A stretch of DNA of 64,000 nucleotides from Hygrocybe punicea (lineage: Eukaryota; Basidiomycota; Agaricomycetes; Agaricales; Hygrophoraceae). Below, in pieces: positions 21,549 to 32,920 of the stretch. Position 1 is the stretch's first letter. Every line of letters starts with the position of its first letter. Made by a program: the position numbers and the translations under genes. Below the pieces are notes generated by a model. That model saw only the letters and a list, made by a program, of their open reading frames with translations, was not told where the DNA came from and did no database searches. The stretch covers positions 930,001 through 994,000 of the forward strand of contig OY744466.1 in assembly GCA_963556145.1 (NCBI GenBank), given 5' to 3'.

Positions 21549-23575
21549 CCACCTTCAACCCGACAATCGACGACGACTTCTTCCAGCTAGTACCCGACCA
21601 CCTCACTCGACATAACAATCTCCTGCTTGTCTCAGGGTCAAACACCCCCTTATATCTTTCATCCGACAGTCTTGAATCGGTCGATATACCGATTATCACA
21701 ATAACACCCGACTCATCCGATCTCAGTTCGACACCCACATCACCTACATCCCTGACCTCAACTTCGTTAGAACCTCTGTCCACGTCTTCGCTCTCGATAT
21801 CGAAAACTTCGTCCTTGTCCTCGTCGCCATCCTCGTCTTCACCCACGCCATCATCGTCCACGTTACCCGACCCACCCATCGTACACCTGACAACCGTCCC
21901 GTCTCAGCCAAATCTTATTACAACAATGACTTCGACCTCTGGATCTTTGACCGGTCCCCACGTTACCGGTCCCCATGTCACCCCACGACAAATGCCTGCT
22001 CACGGTCATTCTACGGCCCCGACCTTCGTCGGGAACCTGCTCAACTTAAGCCACTTCTTCAAAGAAGTTGAGCTACTTGCTGCCAATGCCGGCCTCAATG
22101 ACGCAGGCCACATTAAGCATAGCCTGCGCTACGCGTCCCTTAGCGATTACGAGCTTTGGGCAAGTTTGCCTAGCGCGACCGGCACCAATTATGCGACTTT
22201 CAAAAGGAGCATTCTCGTGCTATACCTGGGCAGGGAGGATGATCATCGGTACACAATGGCGGATCTCGACCGTCTCACCCACACCCAAACCAGTTACGGC
22301 ATCCATACTCGTGCCGAACTTGGCGAATACTACCGCGAGTTCATCCGGATCTCAGGGTTCCTCTTAGAGAAGGGTTGAATCTCTCCTCGAGAACGCAACA
22401 TCACGTACGAGAACGGCTTCCATGCCAAGCTTAAAAAGGACATCAAAACTTGTCTGCAGTACCAGAAGCCGAACCATTTCCACAGCCACCCTTATGACTC
22501 CCAGGACTTCCACAACTGCACCCACTTCCTGCTGGCCGGAACCGTGGCCGAACCGTCCACTGTCCCTCGTCTATTGTCAACATCACCTGCCGCCATCCGG
22601 TACTCAACTCCAATAGAACCCGCCACCCGCTACCCGCCACCCACTTGCTATGACTCGGTCATTCCTAAAGTGGAACCGGTCGAACCCAACATATCCGACC
22701 TCTTTCATCTCATCTCACAGCAACTAGCGGTCCTCACACAAGCCCTCACCAAACGTAACAACCCTCCAAAGCCTTGTGCAAATAGGGCTGAGCCGACCAC
22801 CACGGGACAACAGGGGTTCACAAATTTTAATTGCCTCTTTTGCGATGACCCGTTCCATCATATACACGATTGTCCCATCTGTGAGCAGTACACTTGGGAT
22901 GGAATATGCCGCAAGAACGAGCATGGCCGCATCGTGTTGCCCAACGGAATGTATCTTCCAAAGGCTATCATCGGCAAAAATATGAAAGATCGCTTTGACG
23001 CATGGCACGCGCAGAACCCAGGCAACTGCGCTCCCCCTGCCCGTAACCCCACAGAACCGTTCCAACGCGACCTGCCTCCTCACGTCAAAACTAACTTCAT
23101 CTCCACCGTCGAAGTACCGACTTATGAACCTGAGGTCACCACCGAGTACGCCGACATCTTTCAGTCCACGACGTCCAACATCAACGACGACAACAAACAG
23201 ATCAAGGTTCTGGAAGCCGAAGTACAGCGGCTTCGTAAACGGGTTAGATTCGATGGTGTAGAAATCCCCTCAAAAGCGAAAGGCAAGTCTAGAGAGACGT
23301 ATCCCAGTCCACCCGCCGCTTCCACATCCATTCCCGCCATGAAACCCGCCGAGAAAACGGCCAGACCTATCAACGAGCAGCCGATCACCATAGTCCCCCC
23401 TTCAAATACGCGGCCGACCGAGCTGACTGCCTTCGTGCTGCGTACCCCCAGAACCTTCCCACATCGCACCCACAATACCACTACCAGGCCCCCATCGAAG
23501 ATCCCAGTATCGCCAAATCTGTCAATGACCGTGCGCTCGATTCTCAAGTCTGCATTTTGCAACGAGAACTCTTAG
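21549..23575 (+). pseudogene. Gypsy-2 gag relic
   Basis: An open frame from about 21549 starts with a Ser/Thr/Pro-rich segment. The first ATG in it is 21926 (MTSTSGSLTG). The capsid-like region follows (FVGNLLNLSHFFKEVE, SDYELWASLPSA, YTMADLDRLT). A TGA at 22376-22378 (EKG/ISPRERN) interrupts it. After 22379 the frame runs on to a CX2CX4HX4C knuckle (CLFCDDPFHHIHDC, near 22830-22872), a Pro-rich tail and a frameshift near 23460. No initiator upstream of 21926 is seen. It is a non-functional Gag. Confidence 0.8.
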
Positions 23576-24183
23576 CCATGTCATCTGATGCCCGCCATCA
23601 CATGAAGGACCTCACCACTTCGAAAAAGGTCACCGCTGAGAGTAACAACGTCGAGGTCTTCCACTTTCACACACCTGAAATCCCTACCCACGCCTGCCAA
23701 CATTGTCAGGAAAACATCCTGCTCGTCGTTGGCTGAGACTCAGTCCCTCTTCGTGCGGTCTACTTGCTCATCAACGGCAAGTTCATATTCGAGTGCGTCC
23801 TCAACAACGGCTTTATGATCATCGGCATGCGACATGATGTTTGGGAGAAACTCGGTTACGGCCTCCAAAATATGAAGATGCGGATGCAGTTGGCAAATAA
23901 AAGCGACAATGACACCCTCAGCTGGATCGCCAACCTCAAATTCACCTTTGGCGACGTCGCTCTATTCCTACAAGTCCAAGTCGTCAATGACGCCCCTTAT
24001 GAAATCCTCATCAGCCGCCCGTTCTTCACGCTTTCTGAGGCCCTCACAAAGGATTATAAAAACGGAGAAAAACAAGTCACGATCATGGATCCAAACACCG
24101 GCACCGTCATCACCTTGCCCACCATCGAGCACAACCAAAAGAACCAACGAGAATGGTCCGACACCGGAAAGCCGGATTTTTAG
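23576..24183 (+). pseudogene. Gypsy-2 protease relic
   Basis: After a frame change from gag, the reading LLAMSSDARHHMKDL.. continues to a TGA at 23734-23736 (VVG/DSVPLRAVYLLINGKF) and then to the retroviral-type protease fold: FECVLNNGFMIIGM, ANLKFTFGDVALFLQVQVV and ISRPFFTL. The active-site triplet is NNG rather than a D-containing motif, so the protease is inactive. Its end at 24183 overlaps the RT frame by one shift. Confidence 0.75.
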
Positions 24184-27100
24184 AAGTCGAGGACTCAGAG
24201 ATACCTCTTGGGAAAGACGCACCAGGAGACGAGAAGCTGCCACTCGAAAGCAACAACACCTATACCACAAACTATTCTTCCCTTTTGCCATTTCCCCTAG
24301 AAGAGGACTTATGTTTTTCCATCGATTTAGATTTCTCTTCGTCTCAGCCACAGACTGCCGCCCAGTACATTTCATTGTTGACTGATGTACAAAATCAGAT
24401 ACGTACTACCGATACCCTTCCTTCATCTTGTTCCATCTCCGCTCCCGCATCATCTATTTCTTCTTCAAATATTTGTAACAAAGCCCCTACTGAACACGCC
24501 ACTTATATCTCGTATACCACCCCCCCTACCAGGGACCTAAAAGGAGTCGTCACCAAGAAAAAGTATAAGAAGGTAGCAGATCATATCCACCCAATTTCTA
24601 CCACTCTCCCCGACGAATACCGAATCATATGCGAGATCACCGGCGACCCGCTAGCCGACTTACCCACGCTCCCGACTCACCCACCCGACTTTACACCTGG
24701 CACCTGCTATACCCAGGAACGACACGACGCGATGCCAATGAACCCAGATGGATTCCTTTGGCCTGAGGAAGAGAAACTCGGCCACCATATCATCAAAACG
24801 CAAGAAGCCGCTTTTGCCTGGAACGAATCCAAGAATGGGCAATTCAACACGGACTACTTCCCACCGATCCACATTCCCACCGTACCACATGACCTGTGGG
24901 TCCATCAAAATATCCCAATCCCACCTGGCATCCTTAACGAAGTCATCGGCATCATCAAAGACAAAATTAACACCGGTACCTATGAACCCTCAAATTTGTC
25001 ATACCGCTCCCGCTGGTTCTGCATTTTGAAAAAGGATGGGAAGTCCCTGCGAATCGTCCATGATCTACAGCTGCTTAATGCCATCACGATCTGTGATCCC
25101 ACCATACCGCCCATGACCGAGCACTTGGCTGAGGCCTTTGGTGGCCACTCTTGCTATGCTTCCTTTAACCTCTTCATCTCTTTTGACCAACGCCTCGTCC
25201 ACGCCTCGTCTCGGGACTATATGACGTTTCAGTCTCCACTCGGAACACTTCGACTTACGCAGATCGCTATGGGATACACAAATTCCCCGCAGATCTTACA
25301 CAGTGACTCCACGTACATCCTCCGTGACGAAATCCCACACCTTGCCATTCCATATATGGACGATATTCCCGTCAAAGGGCCTCCAACCCGCTACGAGCAA
25401 CCCAACGGTACCTATGAGACCATACCCGAGAAACCAGCAATCTGACGTTTCATTTGGGAGCACTTCCAAGGTGTCAACCGCGTCATCCAGCATTTCTGCT
25501 ATGTCAGCAGTACCTTTAATGGCAAGAAACTCAAGTTGTGTTGACCCTCAGTCATCGTTGTTGGCCACCGATGCACATACGAAGGACGAGTAGCCGACGA
25601 GTCCAAAGTGCAGAAGATTCACGATTGGCCTATACCGACCAACCTCACTGAAGTCTGTGCCTTCCTCAGTATCTGTGGCATCTTGCGTATTTTTATCAAA
25701 GACTTCTCACTCCACTCCCGACCCCTTGTCCGTCTTACCCGCAAAGGGACACCCTTCGAATTTGGCGAAGAAGAAGAGACCGCCATCAACTACCTCAAAA
25801 ACACCGTCATCACATCACCAGCGCTGTGTGCTATCAACTACACGCATGAATGGGAAGTGATTCTCGCCGTTGATTCCTCCGTCCTTGGAGTCGGCTTCAT
25901 TCTCATGCAAATCCACACTGACAGAAAATGTTATCCGAATCGCTTTGGTTCAATATCGTGGAATGAACGCGAAGCCCAATACTCCCAGTCCAAGCTCAAG
26001 CTCTATGGCCTCTTCAGGGCCCTCCACGCCTACCGGATCTTTATTGTCGGTGTCTGCAGTCTCACCGTTGAAGTCGACGCCAAATATATAAAAGGGATGC
26101 TCAACAACCCCGACATCCAACCCAATGCGACGATCAACTGATGGATAACCGGCGTCCTCTTGTTCAATTCCAGACTGGTTCATGTACCCACTTCTGCACA
26201 TGGTGCACCCAACAGACTCTCCAGACGCCCCTGCGCTGCAGAAGACCCCGAGGAGATTGACGACTCCGACAATTGGCTCGACCACTCCTATGGTTTCTTT
26301 ATGGAAGTCGTTAACTACCGACCTGTCCCCATGCCGTCTAAGCTGATTGCCATATGCGGCCGCTGCCATGCCACAGCCAACCGACTCCACAAGTTACCCG
26401 CCATCCTTGTCTACACAAATCAGGAAGCCGTTTCTGACATACTGCAATCTGATAAAGCCCGCGCAGCTGACGCTCGTCTTGCTCTTGTCGAGACCTGGTT
26501 ATGAGATCTAACCCGACCCACGAACCTCATGGATGACAAGTACCGTCTGTTCCTGAGATACTCCCTTGAGTTCTTCGTCACCAATAACAAGCTTTGGCGT
26601 AAAGACTGTCACGGAAAACACAAACTCGTCATACCGCCCAACCGTCGGCTTCAATTACTCAAAGATGCTCATGACTCTCTCGGCCATAAAGGCATATTTT
26701 CCGTCTGTGCCCAGCTACTCGACCGTTTCTGGTGGCCGCACCTTGACCACGACGTTAAGTGGTACGTCCAGTCTTGTCATCAGTGCCAAGTACGGCAAAT
26801 GCGTTATCACCACATTCCGCTGACCGTCGCTACACCGGCCTCACTTTTCCGCAAAGCATACGTCGACACGATGTTTATGTCACGATCCGGCGGCTATCGA
26901 TACATTGTCCAAGCCTGTTGCTCCCTGTCCGCTTATCCTGAGTTTCGAATGCTACGCCATGAGACCGGTTCAACCATCAGCACGTTCCTGTTCGAGGATA
27001 TCTTATGCCGTTGGGGTGCCCTTGAAGAAATTGTTACCGACAACGGCAAGCCCTTTGTGGAAGCTCTCGACTACCTCACATCCCACTATGGTATCCAGCA

Positions 27101-27833
27101 CATCCGCATTTTGCCGTATAACTCACAAGCAAACAGACCCGTCGAGCGCCATCACCTAGATGTCCAGGAGGCCATTATGAAAAGTTGTGACGGAGATGAA
27201 AAGAAATGGCATACTGTCACCCATTCCGTATTTTGGGCCAAATGGGTCACCACACACAAAAGCCTCGGGTACTCGTCCTATTACATCGCACACGGAGTTA
27301 AGCCGCTTTTTCCGTTTGACTTTGCCGAAGCTACATACATGGCGCCAACACAAGATGCAATGTCAACAACTGACCTCATAGTCATCCGCGCCCGCCAACT
27401 TCGTGAACGAGAAGCTGACCTCGATCGGGTCAAAGAAAAACTCACCAAGTCTCGACTCGCGTCCGCCCGACAATTTGAAGAGAAATACGCGAACACAATC
27501 AAAACCTTTGACTGTGAACCTGGCAACCTCGTCCTCGTCTGAAATTCTCGTATCAAAATGTCTCTCGATTGAAAGGCAAAGCCACGATACTTCGGGCCCA
27601 TGATCGTCGTCAGGAAAACTCATGGCGGCTCCTACATACTAGCCGAACTCGACGGTGCGGTTTCTAGATCCCAATTTGCCGCTTTCCGAGTTGTACCCTA
27701 CCACGCCCGCTCAAAAATATTGATACCGTTGGACGATTTCTTACAATATCCCGATGCCGACGATACCGATTCAAATGATCTTGATGATCCGACGTACCCA
27801 CCCTCCATAGACTCCTCACCCGACGACGATTAA
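24153..27833 (+). pseudogene. pol: Gypsy-2 RT-RNaseH-integrase relic
   Basis: Recognisable in order: an N-terminal extension (HPISTTLPDEYRI), RT (RSRWFCILKKDGKSLRIVHD, FQSPLGTLRLTQIAMGY, YMDDIPVKGP), RNase H (EVILAVDSSVLGVGFIL, LKLYGLFRALHAYR, TVEVDAKYIKGMLNN), the integrase zinc finger (HDSLGHKG..CHQCQ) and catalytic core (AYVDTMFM, IVTDNGKP, NRPVERHH), and an acidic tail to 27833. TGA stops sit at 25443, 25542, 26139, 26502, 27540 and 27570, all in one frame, mostly where the family has arginine. Several active-site residues remain, so decay is mainly through nonsense mutations. Confidence 0.9.
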
Positions 27834-28041
27834 TCATTTCCTTTATATTCTGTCCACATTATACCCCTATTTTATTTAGTTCCTCTTAGTTTTCTAACGA
27901 TACGACAAATGATGCGAATAGTCCCATGTCTTCGGGAGCCGTCGGCTTTCCTTAGCTGGGTGAACAAGCTGAAAATGTCTTTTTGATATATACAAGATAT
28001 ATTTCTATTTTATTTACATGGACCTATTTTTTTTTTGACAT
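27834..28041. other. spacer between convergent pol and antisense gene
   Basis: 208 bp, AT-rich and non-coding (contains AATATTGA and T-runs), separating the pol stop from the antisense gene stop. It would hold the 3' ends of both convergent transcripts. No terminator motif can be singled out. Confidence 0.4.
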
Positions 28042-29253
28042 TTAGAGGTGGCCGGTCTTGTAGTCGCATCTCATCGCCACCAACATCGCCGATGCCTGCT
28101 CATGGTTGACGCAAAGCCTGTTGAACCATTGACCGAACTGGATAAGGTGCCTGTTCACCTCAGCACCCAGGGACCCTAATTCATCCATCAGCAACGCGAG
28201 TTGCACGGAAACGCTCCCGAAGCTCTCTATCGCCCCATTGAACAGGTTGGCTCCGGAATCCGCCCTAGGCCTTTTCGTCGGCTGCTCCTCTTCCATCTCC
28301 TCCTCCTCTTCATCCGATTCCGACTCCACATCTTCGACGCGCCGTTTACTCGTTGATGCCCGAGCAGGCCTCATCCGGATCGGTTTAGTCGTAAAAGCAA
28401 GTGGTTTCCTCATGCCACCCGCCGCCTCTTTCCCCTTACCGGTGTCCATCTTATGTCATCCCCTGCCCATCCAATGCGTCGCGTTGGTGCATCTTTTCTT
28501 CAGCCTCCGGCATCGTTCGCACATGTAGCCCGTGATGCCTCGACATGCCTCTTGAGCCTTGACGCAGTTGGTGCAGGCTTGTATGGGAAACGGCCCGGTG
28601 AACTGTTACCAGGATCAGTGACTAAAGAACAAATGAACCGACATGGGAACTCACCGTCATACCAGCCAAATCTCCGATCTCTACTCCCAGCATATCTACG
28701 TCTTCTACATCGGCTGGTGTCTCTGGTGCTGGGTTGACGGGGCCTTCCTCTGGCTCAACTGCGACTTTGCCTTCCGGAATCGACCCAGTCCCTGGTTCAC
28801 CTGCGACCGATGCGTTTGCTTCAGCTCGCCATTCCTCGCTGAGCTGCCGCTGATGCGCGGCTCCATCCCTTTCAACCCGGTCTGCTTCTTGAGTCCAGTG
28901 CTGCCCATCCTGCTCTATTCTAAGCTGCTCCCGCCTTTCCTCTGCCGCCTTTTGCCTTTTCTCCGCCTCCGCCCATGCCTGTGCCTCTGCCAACCGTCTG
29001 GCCTCCTCTTCTCACACAGCCGCTTCCTCATCCACCCGCTGTCTAGCCTCTTCCGCCTCCTGCCTCTCTCGGTCTGCCACTTCTTTCAACCATTCCTTGA
29101 CATCGTTAGCATATGATTGGCGGTGGAGTGGTAGCGAGTGCCTAGTCACGTGACGAGGCTCCCACGGTTCGTTGTAGATAGATCCCTGTCAGTAGTCAGT
29201 CCCAATCAAGCCTTCCTCGCCAGCTCTCCAGCGAGACTCTCCAGCTAGCCCCC

Positions 29254-29277
29254 GGAGTGGTACCTCCGTACCACTCC
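29254..29277 (+). repeat. perfect hairpin at the 3' end of the element A LTR
   Basis: A 10-bp stem GGAGTGGTAC/GTACCACTCC with loop CTCC, directly before the primer site; repeated in the 3' LTR at about 31782-31805. Element B has the same structure with GGAGAGGTAC/GTACCTCTCC (32922-32945), a paired change that keeps the stem. Confidence 0.8.
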
Positions 29278-29279
29278 AA

Positions 29280-29305
29280 CGTGGTGATGAGAGCGGATTC
29301 GAACC
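29280..29305 (+). promoter_or_regulatory. tRNA-like primer binding site of element A
   Basis: From 29282 the sequence is TGGTGATGAGAGCGGATTCG continuing GAACC. Its reverse complement looks like a tRNA 3' end: CCA, an acceptor strand and a TTCGAAT T-loop. The spacing is one nucleotide shorter than in a standard tRNA. Element B keeps TGGTGATGAGAG at the same place in its own orientation (just left of 34483). Confidence 0.5.
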
Positions 29306-29500
29306 CAGCTTCTGTCTTGAGCGACTTTCAGCGACTTCCAGCGATTTCCAGTCATTTTTCAGCACCCCAGCGATTTTCCGAGTACAGAGCACAGAGCACA
29401 GAGCACCGCGCACCGAGCAGTTCCCCGAGCACCAAGTGATTTTCCAAGCACCAAACGATTTTCCGAGCATCAAACATTCTCATTTTCTCGACCTACACAA

Positions 29501-31528
29501 ATGACTACGAAAAAGAAGCAAAAAGAACGAGCGAAGAAGGAAAAAACGCGGCGGAAAACCAACACAAAAAGAGAACCAACAATCTCGCCACCAACGGCCC
29601 AGCCCACAGCGACGTGGACCCAAATGAACACAACGACGACGCTCACTGCCCCGGTGCCCGCCAACGCCATCCCAACACCACCCAGTGCCTCCGACCGTGA
29701 ACATTCAACAGCCTCGTCGACCCACCTTACCGCCAACTGTGGCCAGCCAAAAACGAGGCACGGACCCCAAGATTCAACCCTGCACACCACAGCACGCCCA
29801 CCTCCACCAAAAGCGTCGACGTTCGCGCCCGAGCACGCCACGTCGTTATTGCCCACCCAAATGGCCCCACCCTCGCTGCAAAACGCGTCAGAACGCGCCC
29901 CAAACCCAACCGCCACGTTCGCGTCCCCCACCCTCGCAACCACGCCCCAAGTCCCCACAACGTCAACGGCAACCCCGTCTACCGTCTCGCAGGCCCCAAC
30001 GCCGTCCGCTCGCGTGCCCATCACGCCCAACACGACTGCCATGTTACGGCTGCACCCAACGCTGCAGCCTTCGCCTTCAATACTCGGACCATGGCCCCAG
30101 CGTCCAACCACACCCACGTCGACCCAGGAACGGCCAACGCGAGCACCCGTGTGCCCAAACGAACCCCAGTCCAGCCCAGCTGCTGCCGCCACGTCACCAA
30201 CGAACGTGAAGCACCGCGAAGCACCACCAGCACCTCAGCCGCAACCCCAACGTACGGCCCCGCCCCCGTTGACCCGGAAACCACAGACGCCAATGCCGGT
30301 GTGCCAAGACGAGCCCCAGCCCACGTCAAACGCGTCCACCACGCCGTCCCACAATGCCAACCACCTCCAAACCGAGCACGGACGCGAATGCCCAGCGCCC
30401 GCGGCTCTCGCCACCCCCAACCCAAAGCACCCCGGAGCAGAGCGCAGCCGCGTGCTCCCTTCGAAATACCCCAACCCCAGCGCCAAAAGCGGCCGTGAGC
30501 GCGAACGCCCGGCGTGTAGACCTAACCCCAATGCAAAGCCAACCCCAGAGCCCTGTCCCGCGCCCGTTCCATCCCAGCCTGCAACCTTGTCCCACCCCGA
30601 CCCGAAAAGGTCGCACGAGCGCGAGTGTTCAACGCCCACTGGCATACTCACTTCCAGCACCGCGAAACCGGCCTCGAAACCCTTCCAACACGAACGTCTA
30701 ACGCCTACACCGTCTCGACCCACCATCCCCGTCTACCCTGACCCAAAACCAAACCACCAACGCGGGCGTCCCGCCCCCACACCATACCACGCTTCCGGCA
30801 ACCACCAGACACGCTACGACGGCCGAGCATGGCCTCTGCCATCCCAAATCGCGGAGATCCTCGCAGGAGAGAACCGAAACGAGAGGGATGGTGCTCCGAG
30901 GCGAAACATCAAAGGGCAAGATGAGAAAAAGCAACAACCCGCGAGCACGGAGGCACATACCGGACCTGCGACTGCACACGAGGCAGACCCACCTATGGCC
31001 ACAAAACAATATGCCGACGCGTCTACGCAAACGGAACCCGTGGAAACACCACCATCAGCATACCACGACAATATCCCTGCCCCGAAAACCCAAGCCGTCC
31101 TTGCATTCAACATTCCCTGTCAAAACCATACCTGGCGCGACACCCGCCCCACCCACGCCCCTATTTGGCGACCGAAGAGCATCCCTACCCTCACCTACCC
31201 CCGAGCGCAAAATCCATGGTCCACGCTTTGCTACCGTCACCGCCGTGTCCACCCTCAAAACCTTCCCCCGAGATACCCCGTACATAAAATCCCACCTCAT
31301 TGTCAACCATACCCAACACATTTCGACAACTCCCCATTCCGAGTACAACCCCGCCATCTTCCCACCATCTCTATGCGAAACTCATCAAAACTTCCAGCTT
31401 GTGTCCACGACGTTTCTCCTGCCTTTTCCCAACCCTCTGTTTCCTTTCCATCTTTTTCTGGACAAGTTCCCATTCCCTTTGATCCCAGTCTTGGACCTCC
31501 TTTGCTAGACCCCAGTGGAGTAGACTAG
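29501..31528 (+). CDS. Pro/Thr-rich 675-residue protein of element A
   Basis: A single open frame starting MTTKKKQKERAKKEKTRRK (very basic), then about 550 residues rich in Pro, Thr, Ala, Asn and Arg. Loose repeats of roughly 40-50 residues recur (GRECPAP.., RERERPA.., HERECSTP.., QHERLTPTP.., QRGRPAPTP..). No retroviral domain, zinc knuckle or membrane segment is visible. The GC- and C-rich strand bias could keep such a frame open by composition alone, so it may not be a real protein; an RNA-binding Gag-like role would be a guess. Confidence 0.35.
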   Translation: MTTKKKQKERAKKEKTRRKTNTKREPTISPPTAQPTATWTQMNTTTTLTAPVPANAIPTPPSASDREHSTASSTHLTANCGQPKTRHGPQDSTLHTTARPPPPKASTFAPEHATSLLPTQMAPPSLQNASERAPNPTATFASPTLATTPQVPTTSTATPSTVSQAPTPSARVPITPNTTAMLRLHPTLQPSPSILGPWPQRPTTPTSTQERPTRAPVCPNEPQSSPAAAATSPTNVKHREAPPAPQPQPQRTAPPPLTRKPQTPMPVCQDEPQPTSNASTTPSHNANHLQTEHGRECPAPAALATPNPKHPGAERSRVLPSKYPNPSAKSGRERERPACRPNPNAKPTPEPCPAPVPSQPATLSHPDPKRSHERECSTPTGILTSSTAKPASKPFQHERLTPTPSRPTIPVYPDPKPNHQRGRPAPTPYHASGNHQTRYDGRAWPLPSQIAEILAGENRNERDGAPRRNIKGQDEKKQQPASTEAHTGPATAHEADPPMATKQYADASTQTEPVETPPSAYHDNIPAPKTQAVLAFNIPCQNHTWRDTRPTHAPIWRPKSIPTLTYPRAQNPWSTLCYRHRRVHPQNLPPRYPVHKIPPHCQPYPTHFDNSPFRVQPRHLPTISMRNSSKLPACVHDVSPAFSQPSVSFPSFSGQVPIPFDPSLGPPLLDPSGVD

Positions 31529-32920
31529 TTTCTTTTTCAGTCTTTTTTCCTCTTTCTTTCCTCTTCCCTTTTTTTCTTTTTTTCTTTCTTTCTTTCTTTC
31601 TTTCAGGTCTTCGATAGCGACGAGGACGTCGCTATGAGGGAGGGGGGCAATTGGAGTGGTAGTGAGTGCCTAGTCACGTGACGAGGCTCCCACGGTTCGT
31701 TGTAGATAGATCCCTGTCAGTAGTCAGTCCCAATCAAGCCTTCCTCGCCAGCTCTCCAGCGAGACTCTCCAGCTAGCCCCCGGAGTGGTACCTCCGTACC
31801 ACTCCAGCGGTCGGCCCATAGTGGCGGCGTTACTGGCCTTATTCCACCAGCTTGGAGTTCCACGACGATTCCATGGTAAGCACGCTAGTGGGACGATGTG
31901 AGCTATCCTAGGACATGCATGATCAATTGGGAAACTCACCATCGCCTTCTTGCAGCCACTTATCCATTGCCTGGCCAACCCCTCGTTGCCGTCCACCATC
32001 ATAACAAAGTCATCGTTGTGAAACACGGTGACCGCATTGACAGCCTCTTCGTAGTCCGCCCGGACATTGGGTTCAATGCTTTCAATGAAGGCGAGGAAGT
32101 TGTCGTAGATTTGGGACATGGTGGGCGTGTGATGGTCTAGAGGAAAAGTCGGATCAACGAAGAGATTTTTTTTATTTTTTTTACTTTGCCATTGTTTGGC
32201 CGCTCACATGATTGGCCACACTCGCAACCCGCATTTGGAGACACCATATTCTTGACCACGGATGGTCTCTATTAGAAGACCCAAGGAGATGTAGAGGGTC
32301 CTCGACCCTCTGAGGCCGTAAACTCAATATCTCACGAATCCGCTCGAACCCGACATCTCTAGCAATCCACGCTCGAACCCGATGCAACCCGATGCATACT
32401 GACTAGCACGGCTGCTCACATACCTGGTCGGTCCACCTCCTTAACTCACGGAATCCCAATTATTGCAGATGGATCTCATCGGACTCGATTCCTGACATCG
32501 GACTTGCCTTATATATGCATCCCTTCATCCTTTCGGAGATAGGTATGAATTTTTAGATTGTTTTCATGGATATTTACTGTCCCCTCCATTTTCCTGTCAC
32601 CGTCGCGTTGCAACCCTCTTCTCATTTCCCTATTTTTGTTTCTCTTGGTTCTCTCTCATCGGCCGAGGACTCTCGTCCGAATCTAGATAGAGAATTTTGT
32701 AGTATAAAAACAGTGCCCAAGCGCCATCTCAAAATAAGAAATCAGTTCCCCCATTTCCTCTCTCTGAGAATCAGTCTCTCAGTAAAATCCATTGCACACA
32801 TTACTTGTCGGTTTCCTCAACGCTCTCCCCATCATTCTACCGTCTTTATTTCTACATCGCTCATCACCTGACACCCAACCCGCCGTACCCGACATTGTCA
32901 GCTTCATCGGCTTAGACCGG

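Larger units (their letters stand above)
29124..31806 (+). mobile_element. short-LTR non-autonomous retroelement A (TRIM/LARD-like)
   Basis: Two 155-bp LTRs (29124-29278 and 31652-31806) differ at one or two sites, begin TGGAGTGGTA and end TACCACTCCA. GCGG flanks both sides (29120-29123 and 31807-31810), a 4-bp duplication. After the 5' LTR comes a tRNA-like primer site; before the 3' LTR is a purine-rich tract (GAGGGAGGGGGGCAAT). It has no reverse transcriptase, so it depends on another element. Its one long frame (29501-31528) encodes a Pro/Thr-rich protein. It sits inside exon 2 of the Gypsy-2 antisense gene. Confidence 0.85.
28042..32119 (-). pseudogene. antisense passenger gene of Gypsy-2: coiled coil plus Zn2Cys6-like protein
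   Basis: Lies between pol and the 3' LTR on the opposite strand. Exon 1 is 32119-31940 (MSQIYDNFLAFIESIEPN..); the intron 31885-31939 is 55 nt. Exon 2 is 31884-31807 continued at 29123-28655 after removing element A; the join is in frame (543 nt) and encodes a Glu/Ala/Arg-rich coiled coil. The intron 28603-28654 is 52 nt. Exon 3 is 28602-28042 and starts TFTGPFPIQACTNC. The six-cysteine cluster is CX2CX6CX7CX2CX6C (CTNC, EAC, MCERC, KKRC), the fungal Zn2Cys6 pattern. A Glu-rich acidic run and a helical tail follow. About 427 residues, with TGA at 29012-29014 and 28456-28458. Same architecture and place as the Gypsy-1 gene. Confidence 0.75.

Noticed and set aside
29470..30726. Minus-strand Gly/Val/Trp-rich frames in element A
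   Set aside because: Mirror of the Pro/Thr-rich plus frame and explained by strand-biased GC composition.
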